From positions 1-36,536 of the IMG/VR virus record IMGVR_UViG_3300036770_003359: a stretch of 36,536 nucleotides of DNA. One strand, 5' to 3'. A program made the position numbers and the translations under genes. Source of the stretch: a virus. The notes under the pieces are model-generated. The model made no database searches. It saw only the letters and a program-made list of their open reading frames with translations, and was not told where the DNA came from. Positions 1-8,814 of the stretch are shown piece after piece. Numbering within the stretch: position 1 is the first letter of the stretch; every line of letters starts with the position of its first letter.

Positions 1-32
1 CACCGCCCAAATCCTTTTCACGTTCTAAATAA
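1..32 (+). CDS. 3' end of the small late protein gene (second copy through the terminal repeat)
   Basis: These bases encode the last residues and the TAA stop of the gene that is complete at 36154-36441. They appear here only because the contig ends overlap. Joining the ends restores one gene directly upstream of the tail tube gene. Confidence 0.85.
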   Translation, partial: PPKSFSRSK

Positions 33-127
33 ATTCCATTATGCCAACAACAGGCGTTTTAAATTCCCGTTTGGCAGTAATACAAGTCGGAGCCGCGACC
101 ATTACTTGCCTCGTAGATGCCAATTTG
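1..127. repeat. Left copy of the exact 127-bp terminal direct repeat
   Basis: Bases 1-127 are identical to 36410-36536. The repeat starts inside the end of one tail gene and runs into the start of the next, so it does not look like a purpose-built phage terminus. An overlap of exactly 127 bp is what a k=127 de Bruijn assembler leaves when it closes a circle. I infer a circular or circularly permuted molecule with a unique length of 36,409 bp. Confidence 0.95.
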
Positions 128-454
128 AGTATCTCAATGTCGCCACGCGACACCACTTGCAAAGATACCGATTCGTGGGGCAGTCAGCTTCCCGGCCGGT
201 TGTCGTGGGAAATGTCCGGTAGTGCCATGTTCGCATGGGATAGCACCTACACTTTTGACGACTTGTACGCTTTAATTAACGGCGGCACAACTGCCACAAT
301 CAAATGGGGCACGACCGTATCGGGCGACAAGATTTACTCCGGTACTGGCATGCTTACAAGTCTAAGCGCATCTTCATCCGGAGTGGATGAAAACGTAACC
401 TACGATTTCACTTTTGTAGGCACAGGGGCACTTTCAGAAACAACAAATCCTTAA
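41..454 (+). CDS. Major tail (tube) protein
   Basis: This 137-residue protein is probably the subunit that polymerises around the tape measure to form the tail tube. It is rich in Ser, Thr and Gly with alternating beta-strand character, and has the segment WEMSGSAMFAWDSTYTFDDL followed by a Gly/Thr-rich hairpin region, as in small tail tube proteins of the TP901-1/lambda V type. Position supports the call: it lies after the connector and fibre genes (through the contig junction) and just before the tail chaperone pair and tape measure. A hairpin with a T-run follows immediately and may set its expression above that of the next genes. The family is inferred from context and composition rather than a diagnostic motif. 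Confidence 0.72.
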   Translation: MPTTGVLNSRLAVIQVGAATITCLVDANLSISMSPRDTTCKDTDSWGSQLPGRLSWEMSGSAMFAWDSTYTFDDLYALINGGTTATIKWGTTVSGDKIYSGTGMLTSLSASSSGVDENVTYDFTFVGTGALSETTNP

Positions 455-459
455 TGCTT

Positions 460-494
460 GGCCCGGCTTATGTCGGGCCTTATTTCTTTTTTTG
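460..494 (+). terminator. Hairpin terminator between tail tube and tail chaperone genes
   Basis: GGCCCG (460-465) pairs with CGGGCC (474-479) around an 8-nt loop, followed by TTATTTCTTTTTTT. It lies in the 44-bp gap after the tail tube gene. A partly leaky terminator here would give more tail tube than chaperone and tape measure transcript; that role is inference. Confidence 0.75.
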
Positions 495-498
495 AACT

Positions 499-846
499 AT
501 GGTCAATTATTTAGATTTTAACGGACAACAAACGCCTATCAAATTCGGATTTGGCGCACTTTACCACTACGAAAAATTAACAGGCCGTACAGCTTTACGG
601 GATTTTTCGGAGTCCATTCAAGGCGGTGAGGCAGAAATTAAGATTAGCTTTATTGCCGACCTTGCATTTTCAGGATTTTTAAACGGCGGCAAAGCAACAA
701 AAAAACCTTTTGCGGCATCGGTTGAAGATGTTGCAGACTGGCTAACCGGAGAAACAATCGCTAAAATAATGGAGCTTTTTGCCGAGTCAATGCCGAAGGC
801 GAAAGGAGATGAGGCGCAATCGGGGGAGCCGCAACCGACAGCCTAA
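499..846 (+). CDS. Tail assembly chaperone, upstream product (gpG-like)
   Basis: This 115-residue protein occupies the lambda gpG position: after the tail tube gene and before the tape measure. Such chaperones bind the tape measure and recruit tube subunits. The residues FGFGALYHYEKLTGR near the N-terminus and a helical middle resemble short chaperones of this type. The C-terminus is a low-complexity tail (KGDEAQSGEPQPTA), as is common just upstream of programmed frameshifts. The downstream frame (813-1172) is open and lacks a good start, so a fused G-T product is likely. The family call rests on position and the frameshift arrangement. Confidence 0.7.
   Translation: MVNYLDFNGQQTPIKFGFGALYHYEKLTGRTALRDFSESIQGGEAEIKISFIADLAFSGFLNGGKATKKPFAASVEDVADWLTGETIAKIMELFAESMPKAKGDEAQSGEPQPTA
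820..828 (+). other. Candidate -1 ribosomal frameshift site
   Basis: The zero-frame codons TCG GGG GAG contain a G5 run (822-826) just before the upstream chaperone's stop at 844-846. The -1 frame is open from 813 onwards. Slippage on G GGG GAG, comparable to lambda's GGGAAAG, would join the upstream chaperone to the downstream domain. A slip anywhere between 813 and 846 would also work, so the exact site is inferred. Confidence 0.5.
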
Positions 847-887
847 CGGATTGGGAGTCGCTTGAACAAACGGCGGCTTGGGTTGGT

Positions 888-1172
888 TTGTCGGAGGATG
901 ATTTTTACAATACTTCGCCGCGCTATTTTACTGCAATGGTCAAAGCGAAGAATGATCAAATGAAGGAATCTTGGATTCAAGCGCGTCAAATTGGATACTG
1001 GGCTATATTGCCGCACACAGGCAAAAAAAGAATTAAGCCCACCGATTTAGGGCGTTTTGGATGGGAAGAAAGCAAGTTTAAAGGCATACAGGTAACGGAG
1101 GCGGAGTTAAAAAAACAAGCTGAGTTAATGCTCGCAATGTTTGAAGCAAACACTAAAAGAATTGTAAACTAA
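888..1172 (+). CDS. Tail assembly chaperone, T domain (likely made by -1 frameshift)
   Basis: The reading frame encodes DDFYNTSPRYFTAMVKAKND followed by helical, charged sequence, resembling the C-terminal T domain of tail chaperone fusions, which contacts the tape measure. The only nearby start is TTG at 888. The frame stays open upstream to 813 (adding TDSLTDWESLEQTAAWVGL), overlapping the end of the upstream chaperone in the -1 relation. I therefore expect expression mainly as a fused product starting at 499. The stop overlaps the tape measure ATG by one base (TAATG), indicating translational coupling. Confidence 0.7.
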   Translation: MSEDDFYNTSPRYFTAMVKAKNDQMKESWIQARQIGYWAILPHTGKKRIKPTDLGRFGWEESKFKGIQVTEAELKKQAELMLAMFEANTKRIVN

Positions 1173-3763
1173 TGGCAGTTAGCGACTTAAATGTACGAAT
1201 AGCGGTCTATTTCAGAGAGTTTGACCGCTCGATGAGGCAAGTGGAGCGCAGGATGATGCAAACATCTGAAAAGCTCCGATCTATTGCCGACGATATGTCG
1301 ATGTCAATAACTTTGCCTTTAATTGGAGTAGGAGCCGCCGCAATTAAGGCCGCTGGTGACTTTGAAGCGCTTGACAAGGCATTGAATACTACAATGCGCA
1401 ATGCCGGCTATACAACGCAGCAAGCGACCGAAGAACTCGAAAAGCTTCGCCAAATTGCGCTTGCTCCTGGTATTGACTTGGAACAAGCTGTTAAAGGCTC
1501 CATTCGTTTGCAGTCGGTTGGATTTTCAGCCGAGCGCGCAAGAACGACACTTGTAGAGCTTGCTAACGCCTTAGCCGCGTCGGGCGGTAGTGCGGAGCAG
1601 CTTGACGGAGTTACTCGGCAATTCTCGCAGATGTCGTCTAAAGGCAGAATCTTACAGGAGGACTTGACAATCATCTTGGAAAATATGCCGGGCCTTGCAA
1701 AAACTATCAAAGACACCTTCGGTACAATTAGCGCCGAAGCATTAAGAAAAGCGGGCGTATCAGCGGACGAGTTCATCGACAAAATTACACAGGGACTTGC
1801 AAAAACCGAGCGCGTACAAGGCGGAATTGCAAACGCGGTAAACAATGCGCAAAGCGCGTTAAAGCAGTTTTTTGCAACGATTGGCAACGAAATAAATAAG
1901 GTTTACAATGTCAATGAAGTTGCGGATAGATTTGGAGAAACATTAAATAGACTTGCTACTTATTTTCGCCTACTTGATCCCGAAACAAAAAAAAGTATTT
2001 TAAACTACGCATTATATGCCGCAGCGCTTGGCCCGGCTATTAAAGTGATGCAGTTGTTTTATTCCGGAGGCGTTGCGGTTGTTGCTGGTTTGCGGGCAAT
2101 AGGAGGTGGATTAGAGTTTATAATTAAAAAGATTTCTAAGACAATAGTTGCATTTGTAGAGCTAAATGCAGCGCAAAAAATATTTGCAAGTGCTGGCGCA
2201 ATTATAGCTATTGCCGCAATTGTTCAAGTCTATAACTCCGTTACCGAATCGTTAAACGATTTGCGAAGCGAATATAACTTATTGAACGCAGCGAAAAAAA
2301 CCGAAGCAGAAATAAGGCAACGCGGCAACGAATTAGCGGGCGAAGAATTAGGAAGAGTAAACGCATTAATTGCGGTAGCAAAAAACGAAGCAGCAAGCAA
2401 GGACGAAAGAACGCGCGCTTTACTTGCGCTTCAAAAAGAATACCCAGCATACTTCGCAAATATTAAGGCGGAAAAAATAGATGTTGCGGATCTTGAAAAA
2501 GGATACATTGCGCTAAAAGATTCAATAACAAAAAGTGCGCTTGCAAGAGCTGGCACTGAAAGACTAACAAAGCTTTCAGATGAGCAATTAACACTTGAAC
2601 AAGAACTTACAAAGCAGCAAGAGTACTACAATGAATTTTTGTCAAAAGAAACAGAGTATAGAATATTAAACAATAGTATTACAGAAGCTACAAGAACAAA
2701 GGAATTAAAACTATTAGCAGAAAAGCGCAGATCTTGGAAGATAGAGTTTGACGCAACGCAAAAAGCATTAGAGTACAAGAAAAAAGAAATTGACGCAATC
2801 GCAAACGGAGTAGCATCTGTTCAATCAAGCATCGCAACAACAAACGCAGCAACAACCGCAAATGAAGGCTTAGCGCAATCCAACAACGAAGCAGCAGCGG
2901 CGGCGGCGGCACTGGCAGCAAGCGAAAAAAACAAGAACAAGGTTTTATCCGAACAAAAAGACCGATACAAGGAACTTTTTGACTTAATGGACGAAACAGA
3001 AGCGCGCGCGATAAAATTAGAAGCGGCAACGCGGGCTTATTATGATGCGATTGCAATACAGCGTTTTCAGGGCAATTTTGGAGCAGATCCGACCGCGCCA
3101 AGCGAGGGAGATATTATGTCCGCTTTTCCGCAGGCCGACCAACAAACGCCTGGTATATCATTTACGAACGAAGAGCTTTCAAGTTTAGACGCGCTAAGGG
3201 AAAAGCTAAAGCTAACAAGGGAAGAACAGGAAGCGTTTACCTATTCAACAGGCGATTTTTTTGCGATGTGGAAGGACGGCGGCGAAGCTCAAAAAGCGAT
3301 GACCGATTCCGTTTTAAATTCGATACAGTCGCTAAACAGTCAAGGCTCCGCTTCGTTCCAGGAATATGCAGCGGCGGCGGTTAGTTCTGCATTGCAGGTC
3401 GCAAAATCAATGGCAATTGAAGGTATATTTAAAGCGGTTAGTTCTGCAATGAAGCTACCATTCCCGGCAAACATCGCAGCGGGCGCACTCGCAGCGGGCG
3501 CGGCATCGGCTCTGTTTAACGGCTTACAATCAAAGATACAACCTCCAAAACTTGCTCAGGGCGGTTTGGCATACGGGCCAACGCTTGCAATGGTAGGAGA
3601 TAACAGAATGGCGGGAATAGATCCGGAAGTTATTGCGCCGCTTTCTAAGCTTCAAGATATGTTAGGCGGTTCGCAGCGCGTAGAAGTGATGGGTAAAATA
3701 TCTGGACGCGATTTGATGCTTGTAATGAACAAAGAAATTGAATCAACAAATAGGTATAGATAA
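1172..3763 (+). CDS. Tail tape measure protein
   Basis: This 863-residue protein sets tail length and is threaded through the tail tube. It has the expected build. A conserved helical N-terminal part contains EALDKALNTTMRNAGYTTQQ and a following segment ending GRILQEDLTIILENMPGLAK, typical of tape measure N-domains. Hydrophobic segments lie near residues 279-320 and 338-354. A long Lys/Glu/Ala-rich coiled coil covers about 375-640, and an Ala/Gly-rich hydrophobic stretch lies near 765-790. The C-terminal motif GGLAYGPTLAMVGDN is common at tape measure ends. The gene follows the chaperone pair, and its stop overlaps the next ATG. By the usual 1.5 A per residue rule the tail would be about 130 nm, as an inference. 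Confidence 0.93.
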   Translation: MAVSDLNVRIAVYFREFDRSMRQVERRMMQTSEKLRSIADDMSMSITLPLIGVGAAAIKAAGDFEALDKALNTTMRNAGYTTQQATEELEKLRQIALAPGIDLEQAVKGSIRLQSVGFSAERARTTLVELANALAASGGSAEQLDGVTRQFSQMSSKGRILQEDLTIILENMPGLAKTIKDTFGTISAEALRKAGVSADEFIDKITQGLAKTERVQGGIANAVNNAQSALKQFFATIGNEINKVYNVNEVADRFGETLNRLATYFRLLDPETKKSILNYALYAAALGPAIKVMQLFYSGGVAVVAGLRAIGGGLEFIIKKISKTIVAFVELNAAQKIFASAGAIIAIAAIVQVYNSVTESLNDLRSEYNLLNAAKKTEAEIRQRGNELAGEELGRVNALIAVAKNEAASKDERTRALLALQKEYPAYFANIKAEKIDVADLEKGYIALKDSITKSALARAGTERLTKLSDEQLTLEQELTKQQEYYNEFLSKETEYRILNNSITEATRTKELKLLAEKRRSWKIEFDATQKALEYKKKEIDAIANGVASVQSSIATTNAATTANEGLAQSNNEAAAAAAALAASEKNKNKVLSEQKDRYKELFDLMDETEARAIKLEAATRAYYDAIAIQRFQGNFGADPTAPSEGDIMSAFPQADQQTPGISFTNEELSSLDALREKLKLTREEQEAFTYSTGDFFAMWKDGGEAQKAMTDSVLNSIQSLNSQGSASFQEYAAAAVSSALQVAKSMAIEGIFKAVSSAMKLPFPANIAAGALAAGAASALFNGLQSKIQPPKLAQGGLAYGPTLAMVGDNRMAGIDPEVIAPLSKLQDMLGGSQRVEVMGKISGRDLMLVMNKEIESTNRYR

Positions 3764-6700
3764 TGGCCGCAATACGATTTAAGGCAGAATTTGACAGTTT
3801 TAGCGGCGACCGTTATACGATTGAGATTTGGGACAGATCCTACTCAGGCGATCCAATTCCGTTCAATCCTGACTCGCGTGGATTTGCGCTTACGCACGAA
3901 GCAAGCGACCGTATTAGTACCATAATGGGAACGGAGTGCCAATTCGTTATGTACGCCGAAAATACAGACCACGAGGCGTTTATTACGGATTTGATTGCAA
4001 GTGAGGAAGGGCGATTTGTGGTAAACATAACCAAAGGCACAACGCCGGCGGCATACTGGCGCGGGGTTATACTTCCCGACATTGGCAGCTATGAGGATGC
4101 AAGTTATCCATACCAAATTAACATCACGGCGACCGATGGAATAGCGAGCTTAAAGGATATTAAGTACAACAACGCAGGAACGGCCTACACAGGAAAAGCG
4201 CGCCTAATGGATCATTTAATAAACGCGCTTTCAAAAATCCGATATGCTGATGTACTCTTTACACCAACTCAACACTTTGTAAGTTCCTTCATTGACTGGT
4301 GGGAAAACGATCACGCCGCAACCGCGTCAGATCCTTGTGCATTGTATCAAACGTACGCTGATCACGCCGTTTTTTACAAAGACGAAAAAGGAGTAAAGGA
4401 TTATTTAAGCTGTTACGAGGTAATAGAAAATATCCTGACTAATTTTCAAGCGAGAATCACGTTTAACAACGGAACTTTTTGGATTGAACAGATACCATAC
4501 CGAACCGCCGCGACGGTGGTAGGGCGCAATTACGACCGGTCAAAGAACTATTTAGGATCGGGTAATTTTAGCGCTATTAACACAATCAACCAAACAAACA
4601 CACTCGCGCTCGAAGCGACTGGAAGGTACGAGTTTTTGCCACCGCTAAAAGAACACCGGCATACTTTTTTGGCGCTTGAACGGTTCAATTTGTTGTCAGG
4701 AGTTGCGGCGTTTACAGATACGAATTTCACAGCCGTAACAGTACCAAAGCCGATTAACAGCAACAGCGGAAACACTTATTTTAGGATTTCCGCTAACCTT
4801 CAATTTACACTATCAAGTAACACGGCGCCCGGATCGGCGTTTCAACCTTTTGTTTGTTTATTTAGATTTCGTCTAAAAATAGGCTCACTTTATGCGCGGC
4901 GTACATATACGCTCACTCCGCAATACCAGGTACAATACTCGCAGATTGATTTTGTGTCCGGAGTTGAATACATCTATTATGCCGTACCGATTTCCAACGG
5001 GTTCTTTTTAGGCAATACAACAAGCGCGATATTTAGCTTTACCAATTTGATAGAGCTTGTTACTACTCAAATTGGTATTAATTCGGACAACTTTGAATTT
5101 AACTTTGAGTTTATCAGGTACGAAAAGTACGACGGTACGAGCATAACCGGCACAACATTTGACCTTACCTACCAATTAGGCAATCAAACACTTTTAATCC
5201 TTCCCGACATTGCGACGGATGAATACGAGTACACATCGACAAACTACTTATTCCCAAACAATAGCGTTGTTACTCAAACAAAGTCGCTGTTAGGCACGTC
5301 CGAAAATCCAAACGCATTGGGCGCTTTGTGGGTTTACAAATCAAGCGCTTACGAGCTTGCAAATCTTTGGGGGCCTGGCACAGATCCAAAAAACAAGAGA
5401 TTAGAATATTTACTTTGCGAGTTTATAGTAGCGGGGCAGTATGTACCAATTAGGAAGCTGCAAGGGAACGTTTTTGGGAACCTCACTACATTAGGCCGCG
5501 TCAATTGGCGCTCTTCGGTTTGGTTGTTAATGCGCGGTACTTGGACAGCCAATGACGACACAATGTCGGGTGAGTGGTTTGAGTTAAAGTATGGTACAGG
5601 ATTTAGTACGTCCGCTCCGGTCAAAAAAATAGTCACTGCCAACGATCCGCAAATACCGACCGTTCCACAAACATCAAGCTCAACCGGGCCATCTTACGAA
5701 CTTGTCGCCAAGCCTCCCGGCACTTTGATTGCGCCTTTGTCGCTAACAACGACAAGCGCTTTACAATTGAACGCAGGGCCAATTACTACTATTGGAACGG
5801 CGGCGGCCTTAACCGGCGGAGATATTTACGCGGGAGATACGCTCGTTGTACTTAATCCGCTTACCGGCGATTTTAACGAGTTGACAGTCGCTACCACTCC
5901 AACAACCGGAGCCACGTCAATCGCTGTTACGGGTACACTAACCGCAAGTTATCCGCAAAACTCGTTATTAATAAAAAAACCAAAAATCGGAACTTTTAGC
6001 CTTCCACCAGGTACGGCAAATGATCTACTTTACCACAACGGTACAGAATGGGCGGTATTTCCGGAGGGCAGCGCCTTGCAAGTGTTGCGCGTAAACGCAG
6101 CAGGTACGGCGCTTGAATGGGCAACTATTACAACGGCGTCCGGAACGGTCACAAGTGTAGGTTTAAGTTTGCCGGCTATGTTCACGGTGAGCGGTTCTCC
6201 TGTGACGACATCCGGAACCTTAACGGCGGCCCTCGCTACTCAGTCAATAAATACAGTTTTTGCCGGCCCTTCGACCGGAGCCGCAGCGGCTCCAACGTTC
6301 AGAGTATTAGTAGCAGCAGATATACCAAATTTAGACACGTCTAAACTTACAAGCGGAACTTTGCCAATTGCGCGCGGCGGTACTGGTTTGGCGGCATTGG
6401 GTACAGCCTTGCAAGTATTGCGCGTAAACAGTGGAGCGACCGCGTTAGAGTACGCGACTTTATCAGCCATTACCGGCACTTTGGTAGCGGGCCGAATTGC
6501 CATCGCGGACGGGGCCGGATCGCTAACGACCGATGATGTTTTTTTGTACGACGCCTCCAACAACCGTTTAACAATTGGCAGCACTTTGCACGGATCGTAC
6601 TTGTACAACTTTTTAGGGCCGACACAGTCAAGTGTTTTAAGCTTATTTGACTTTAACGCAACAGTCAACGGCTCCAATGTTTACGGGCAAATTCGGAATG

Positions 6701-7461
6701 GCTCAAACTTTAACTCAAATTCCAACACAATATTAAATATACAGGTTGGAGGTTCCATCGCAGGCGATCCAATAGTACAATGGCAAATACCTGGTACAAG
6801 CGGTACGACGTGGAGCGCTGGTATAGATAATTCAGCCGCCGACGTTTTCCGAATTGCACCGGATAACACGCCATCAGTAGGAAGCGCCGGTCTAACTATT
6901 TCCAAAGATAGTAGAGTTGGCATAAACAACTCAATTCCGATTGTTGGTTTGGATATGGACGCGGTCACGGATGGAATATTGATGCCTAACGGATCAACAG
7001 CGCAACGGCCTACCATTAGCGGCTCTTTAATATCGAAAGTGCTTAGGCACAATAACAATTTTGCAGGACTTGAATATCAGGACGGAAACGCTAAAGTGCA
7101 ACATTTAACAAGTTCTGTATCTGTTTTAGGCACATCCTTGACCTGGTACTCCGGAGCCGGCACAACGGCGGCGACGGGCGTATTGTTTGGAACGGACTCT
7201 AATTTATTTAGCTATCAAATAACATTTACAACCACGTCAAGCCCAACCGGAAACGTGGACGTTTTTAAATATACTTTCCCATCCACAGCGCAACCAAACC
7301 GAATTGGGCGCGTATTTATTACGCCGCGATCCTTCACCGCCGCAAGTCCTTCGCTTTGTTGGTGGGTTAGCGCACAATCTGAAACCGAGTACACAATCGC
7401 AATTGCGGGTACTTTGTCAGCAACTACACAATATATCCTAAATATCGAAGTAAGATACTAA
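3763..7461 (+). CDS. Tail-tip / central fibre protein with C-terminal fibre repeats
   Basis: This 1232-residue protein follows the tape measure, where the distal tail and baseplate hub proteins lie. Residues 1 to about 650 are mixed alpha/beta and include DLIASEEGRFVVNITKGTTP, resembling Bacteroidota phage tail-tip proteins. After about residue 650 the sequence becomes Ser/Thr/Gly/Ala-rich fibre. It contains LPPGTANDLLYHNGTEWAVF, two copies of ALQVLRVNxxG(A)TALEWAT-type sequence near 770-790 and 882-900, and the common fibre motif SKLTSGTLPIARGGTG. The C-terminal 150 residues end in a compact beta domain. It probably combines hub, trimeric fibre and receptor-binding roles. There is no signal peptide, unlike the fibre at 33029. 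Confidence 0.8.
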   Translation: MAAIRFKAEFDSFSGDRYTIEIWDRSYSGDPIPFNPDSRGFALTHEASDRISTIMGTECQFVMYAENTDHEAFITDLIASEEGRFVVNITKGTTPAAYWRGVILPDIGSYEDASYPYQINITATDGIASLKDIKYNNAGTAYTGKARLMDHLINALSKIRYADVLFTPTQHFVSSFIDWWENDHAATASDPCALYQTYADHAVFYKDEKGVKDYLSCYEVIENILTNFQARITFNNGTFWIEQIPYRTAATVVGRNYDRSKNYLGSGNFSAINTINQTNTLALEATGRYEFLPPLKEHRHTFLALERFNLLSGVAAFTDTNFTAVTVPKPINSNSGNTYFRISANLQFTLSSNTAPGSAFQPFVCLFRFRLKIGSLYARRTYTLTPQYQVQYSQIDFVSGVEYIYYAVPISNGFFLGNTTSAIFSFTNLIELVTTQIGINSDNFEFNFEFIRYEKYDGTSITGTTFDLTYQLGNQTLLILPDIATDEYEYTSTNYLFPNNSVVTQTKSLLGTSENPNALGALWVYKSSAYELANLWGPGTDPKNKRLEYLLCEFIVAGQYVPIRKLQGNVFGNLTTLGRVNWRSSVWLLMRGTWTANDDTMSGEWFELKYGTGFSTSAPVKKIVTANDPQIPTVPQTSSSTGPSYELVAKPPGTLIAPLSLTTTSALQLNAGPITTIGTAAALTGGDIYAGDTLVVLNPLTGDFNELTVATTPTTGATSIAVTGTLTASYPQNSLLIKKPKIGTFSLPPGTANDLLYHNGTEWAVFPEGSALQVLRVNAAGTALEWATITTASGTVTSVGLSLPAMFTVSGSPVTTSGTLTAALATQSINTVFAGPSTGAAAAPTFRVLVAADIPNLDTSKLTSGTLPIARGGTGLAALGTALQVLRVNSGATALEYATLSAITGTLVAGRIAIADGAGSLTTDDVFLYDASNNRLTIGSTLHGSYLYNFLGPTQSSVLSLFDFNATVNGSNVYGQIRNGSNFNSNSNTILNIQVGGSIAGDPIVQWQIPGTSGTTWSAGIDNSAADVFRIAPDNTPSVGSAGLTISKDSRVGINNSIPIVGLDMDAVTDGILMPNGSTAQRPTISGSLISKVLRHNNNFAGLEYQDGNAKVQHLTSSVSVLGTSLTWYSGAGTTAATGVLFGTDSNLFSYQITFTTTSSPTGNVDVFKYTFPSTAQPNRIGRVFITPRSFTAASPSLCWWVSAQSETEYTIAIAGTLSATTQYILNIEVRY
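6073..6429 (+). repeat. Internal fibre repeat inside the tail-tip gene
   Basis: The 24-nt block beginning GCCTTGCAAGT at 6073-6096 recurs at 6406-6429 with a single difference. Each copy starts a segment encoding LQVLRVN followed by a short Gly/Ala linker and TALE(W/Y)AT. This is a modular fibre repeat kept similar at DNA level and could act as a recombination point for exchanging fibre domains. Confidence 0.7.
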
Positions 7462-7462
7462 T

Positions 7463-7789
7463 ATGGCTCTAACAACATCAGATACAATCGCAATTTTTGA
7501 GGACGCCGAAGGCATCGACTCGGCCGCGCGGCTCTTTAAAGTAGCATCATTGTCTATCAGCTTTAATCTTGAAAGCAATGACGATATGATATGTCTTTTA
7601 ACCTTAATAGACAACGAAGGCAATAGAGCGGGTAGTAACATTTATCAAATGACAGGCACGGAACTAACAGGTAAAGAGGCATCGTTTACTACTTCGCTTG
7701 CAACCGTTCGAGCGGCGGTTGAAAAAGTACTTAGGGATCGACTTTTAGCAATCCCGGCAAACTCAGGTAAAACCATTACTTACTCTTAA
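7463..7789 (+). CDS. Small late protein of unknown function
   Basis: I do not recognise this 108-residue protein. It begins one base after the tail-tip stop and precedes the lysis genes. It has no membrane segment or signal peptide. The sequence is acidic and Ser/Thr-rich with alternating hydrophobic residues (SLSISFNLESNDDMICLLTL), suggesting a small beta-rich domain. A C-terminal helix contains TSLATVRAAVEKVLRDRLLA. Position suggests a minor tail or fibre-associated component rather than a lysis factor. Confidence 0.65.
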   Translation: MALTTSDTIAIFEDAEGIDSAARLFKVASLSISFNLESNDDMICLLTLIDNEGNRAGSNIYQMTGTELTGKEASFTTSLATVRAAVEKVLRDRLLAIPANSGKTITYS

Positions 7790-7800
7790 ATTATACTATT

Positions 7801-8199
7801 ATGAACATTAAACAGAGCATTAATTCAACTAACTTCTATACCGCTGTTATCCTATTTTTAGGAGGGCTTTTTGTAGGATTTCCGGAGGGGGAAGGTAGAA
7901 CAATTGCAGCGGGCCTTTTTGGGATTATTGGCGCGGCTGGCGCGCTTCGTGTGTATTTCAAAAATGCAAAGTTGGACATTAAACAATGGGCGACCAACGC
8001 AAACACCTGGAACTATCTATTTACAATTTTGAGCGCTTTTTTCCCAGTGCTTACTCCTGAGATGTTTGAAAAGCTCCAATTAATCGCAGCGGCGGCAATC
8101 GGCGGCAACTGGCAGGGCTTAATCCAAGCAGTTATTAGCTTAGTGACAATCCTTTACTTTGCCACAAAAAACAGCGAACCAAAACCAATTCAGGAATGA
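7801..8199 (+). CDS. Putative holin (multi-spanning membrane protein)
   Basis: This 132-residue protein has hydrophobic segments at about 12-27, 34-51, 70-83 and 94-121, and a short charged C-terminal tail (KNSEPKPIQE). Size, membrane topology and location directly upstream of the endolysin, whose ATG overlaps its stop (ATGA), fit a holin that times host lysis. No single holin motif is diagnostic, so the call is contextual. Other membrane candidates for lysis lie at 35774-35893 and 35915-36154. Confidence 0.65.
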   Translation: MNIKQSINSTNFYTAVILFLGGLFVGFPEGEGRTIAAGLFGIIGAAGALRVYFKNAKLDIKQWATNANTWNYLFTILSAFFPVLTPEMFEKLQLIAAAAIGGNWQGLIQAVISLVTILYFATKNSEPKPIQE

Positions 8200-8675
8200 A
8201 CCTACACGCGACCGGAGCCGTACTACCGGAGTTTTTCCGGTTGGAAGAATTTGTACACCCTATTATTTTTCGCACATTCGGAAGTCAGTCGATTAGGATG
8301 GTATCTGCCTTTCAAATCGAATACGCTACCGCGCTACGCAATTTAATGGGGCCTATACGGATAAACAATTGGCATTTGGGCGGCAACTTGCAAAACAGAG
8401 GGACGCGGCCGCGATCCGTCAAGCCAAAAGGCGGAGCGGAGTTTAGTCAACACTACCTAGCCAATGCGCTCGACACAGATACTCCGGATTACAAGCCTTC
8501 GGAAATGGTAGAATGTATACACGACAACTTTGACCTTTTTTTTAATCTTGGCCTACGAGCGATTGAGGACGTAAATTATACTCCTACTTGGCTGCACGGC
8601 GATTGCCGATTATTGTGGCCCGATCAAATCAAGCAAATAAAGGAAAGCAAGAAATTCATAACAGTACGACCTTAG
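8196..8675 (+). CDS. Endolysin, M15-family peptidoglycan peptidase
   Basis: This 159-residue protein probably cleaves cross-link peptides of peptidoglycan at lysis. It carries the zinc-site layout of the M15 family: SQHYLANALD with H86 and D93, and TWLHGD with H134. An acidic residue (E123 or D125) lies in the AIEDVN segment before the third ligand. It is a single catalytic domain without signal peptide or wall-binding domain, as expected for a holin-dependent lysin of a Gram-negative phage. Its ATG overlaps the putative holin stop, and the transcript ends at the strong terminator 18 bp downstream. Confidence 0.82.
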   Translation: MNLHATGAVLPEFFRLEEFVHPIIFRTFGSQSIRMVSAFQIEYATALRNLMGPIRINNWHLGGNLQNRGTRPRSVKPKGGAEFSQHYLANALDTDTPDYKPSEMVECIHDNFDLFFNLGLRAIEDVNYTPTWLHGDCRLLWPDQIKQIKESKKFITVRP

Positions 8676-8692
8676 TTCCTTTTGCCTTTTTG

Positions 8693-8722
8693 ACGTCTTG
8701 TTGTAAAACAGGGCGTTTTTTT
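8693..8722 (+). terminator. Strong intrinsic terminator ending the late operon
   Basis: ACGTCTTGTT (8693-8702) pairs with AACAGGGCGT (8707-8716) over ten base pairs, with G-T wobbles, closed by a GTAA loop and followed by seven T. It lies 18 bp after the endolysin stop and before the early promoter, marking the border between late and early regions. Confidence 0.88.
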
Positions 8723-8760
8723 ATGTATGTTTTATTTTTGTATAAAAACTATGTTAAAAT

Positions 8761-8793
8761 TTTGGAAATAAAGTTGTAATGTATTTACATTTG
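8761..8793 (+). promoter_or_regulatory. Early promoter, Bacteroidota-type (TTTG-N21-TACATTTG)
   Basis: TTTG at 8761-8764 and TACATTTG at 8786-8793 match the -33 and -7 elements (TTTG and TAnnTTTG) with a 21-bp spacer. Transcription should start near 8799-8801, which rules out the upstream ATG at 8779 and supports 8815 as the start of the next gene. The same architecture occurs at 18885-18917, and the 16-nt block TGTATTTACATTTGCA is shared between the two. Confidence 0.75.
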
Positions 8794-8814
8794 CAAAAAC
8801 AAAAACAGCTAATT

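Noticed and set aside
1-127. Exact terminal repeat as a true phage direct terminal repeat or integrated element end
   Set aside because: It cuts through tail genes, is exactly 127 bp (an assembler k-mer size) and lies away from the terminase; an assembly overlap of a circle explains it better.
1408-1887. Long minus-strand frame opposite the tape measure gene
   Set aside because: It is a shadow of a well-supported gene, with Ser/Cys/Ala-rich sequence typical of antisense frames and no promoter or neighbours on that strand. The same reasoning removes the minus-strand frames at 6240-6677, 23777-24271 and 34057-34461.
8779-8814. Earlier ATG for the first early gene
   Set aside because: It overlaps the -7 box and lies before the expected transcription start, so the added residues would not be translated.
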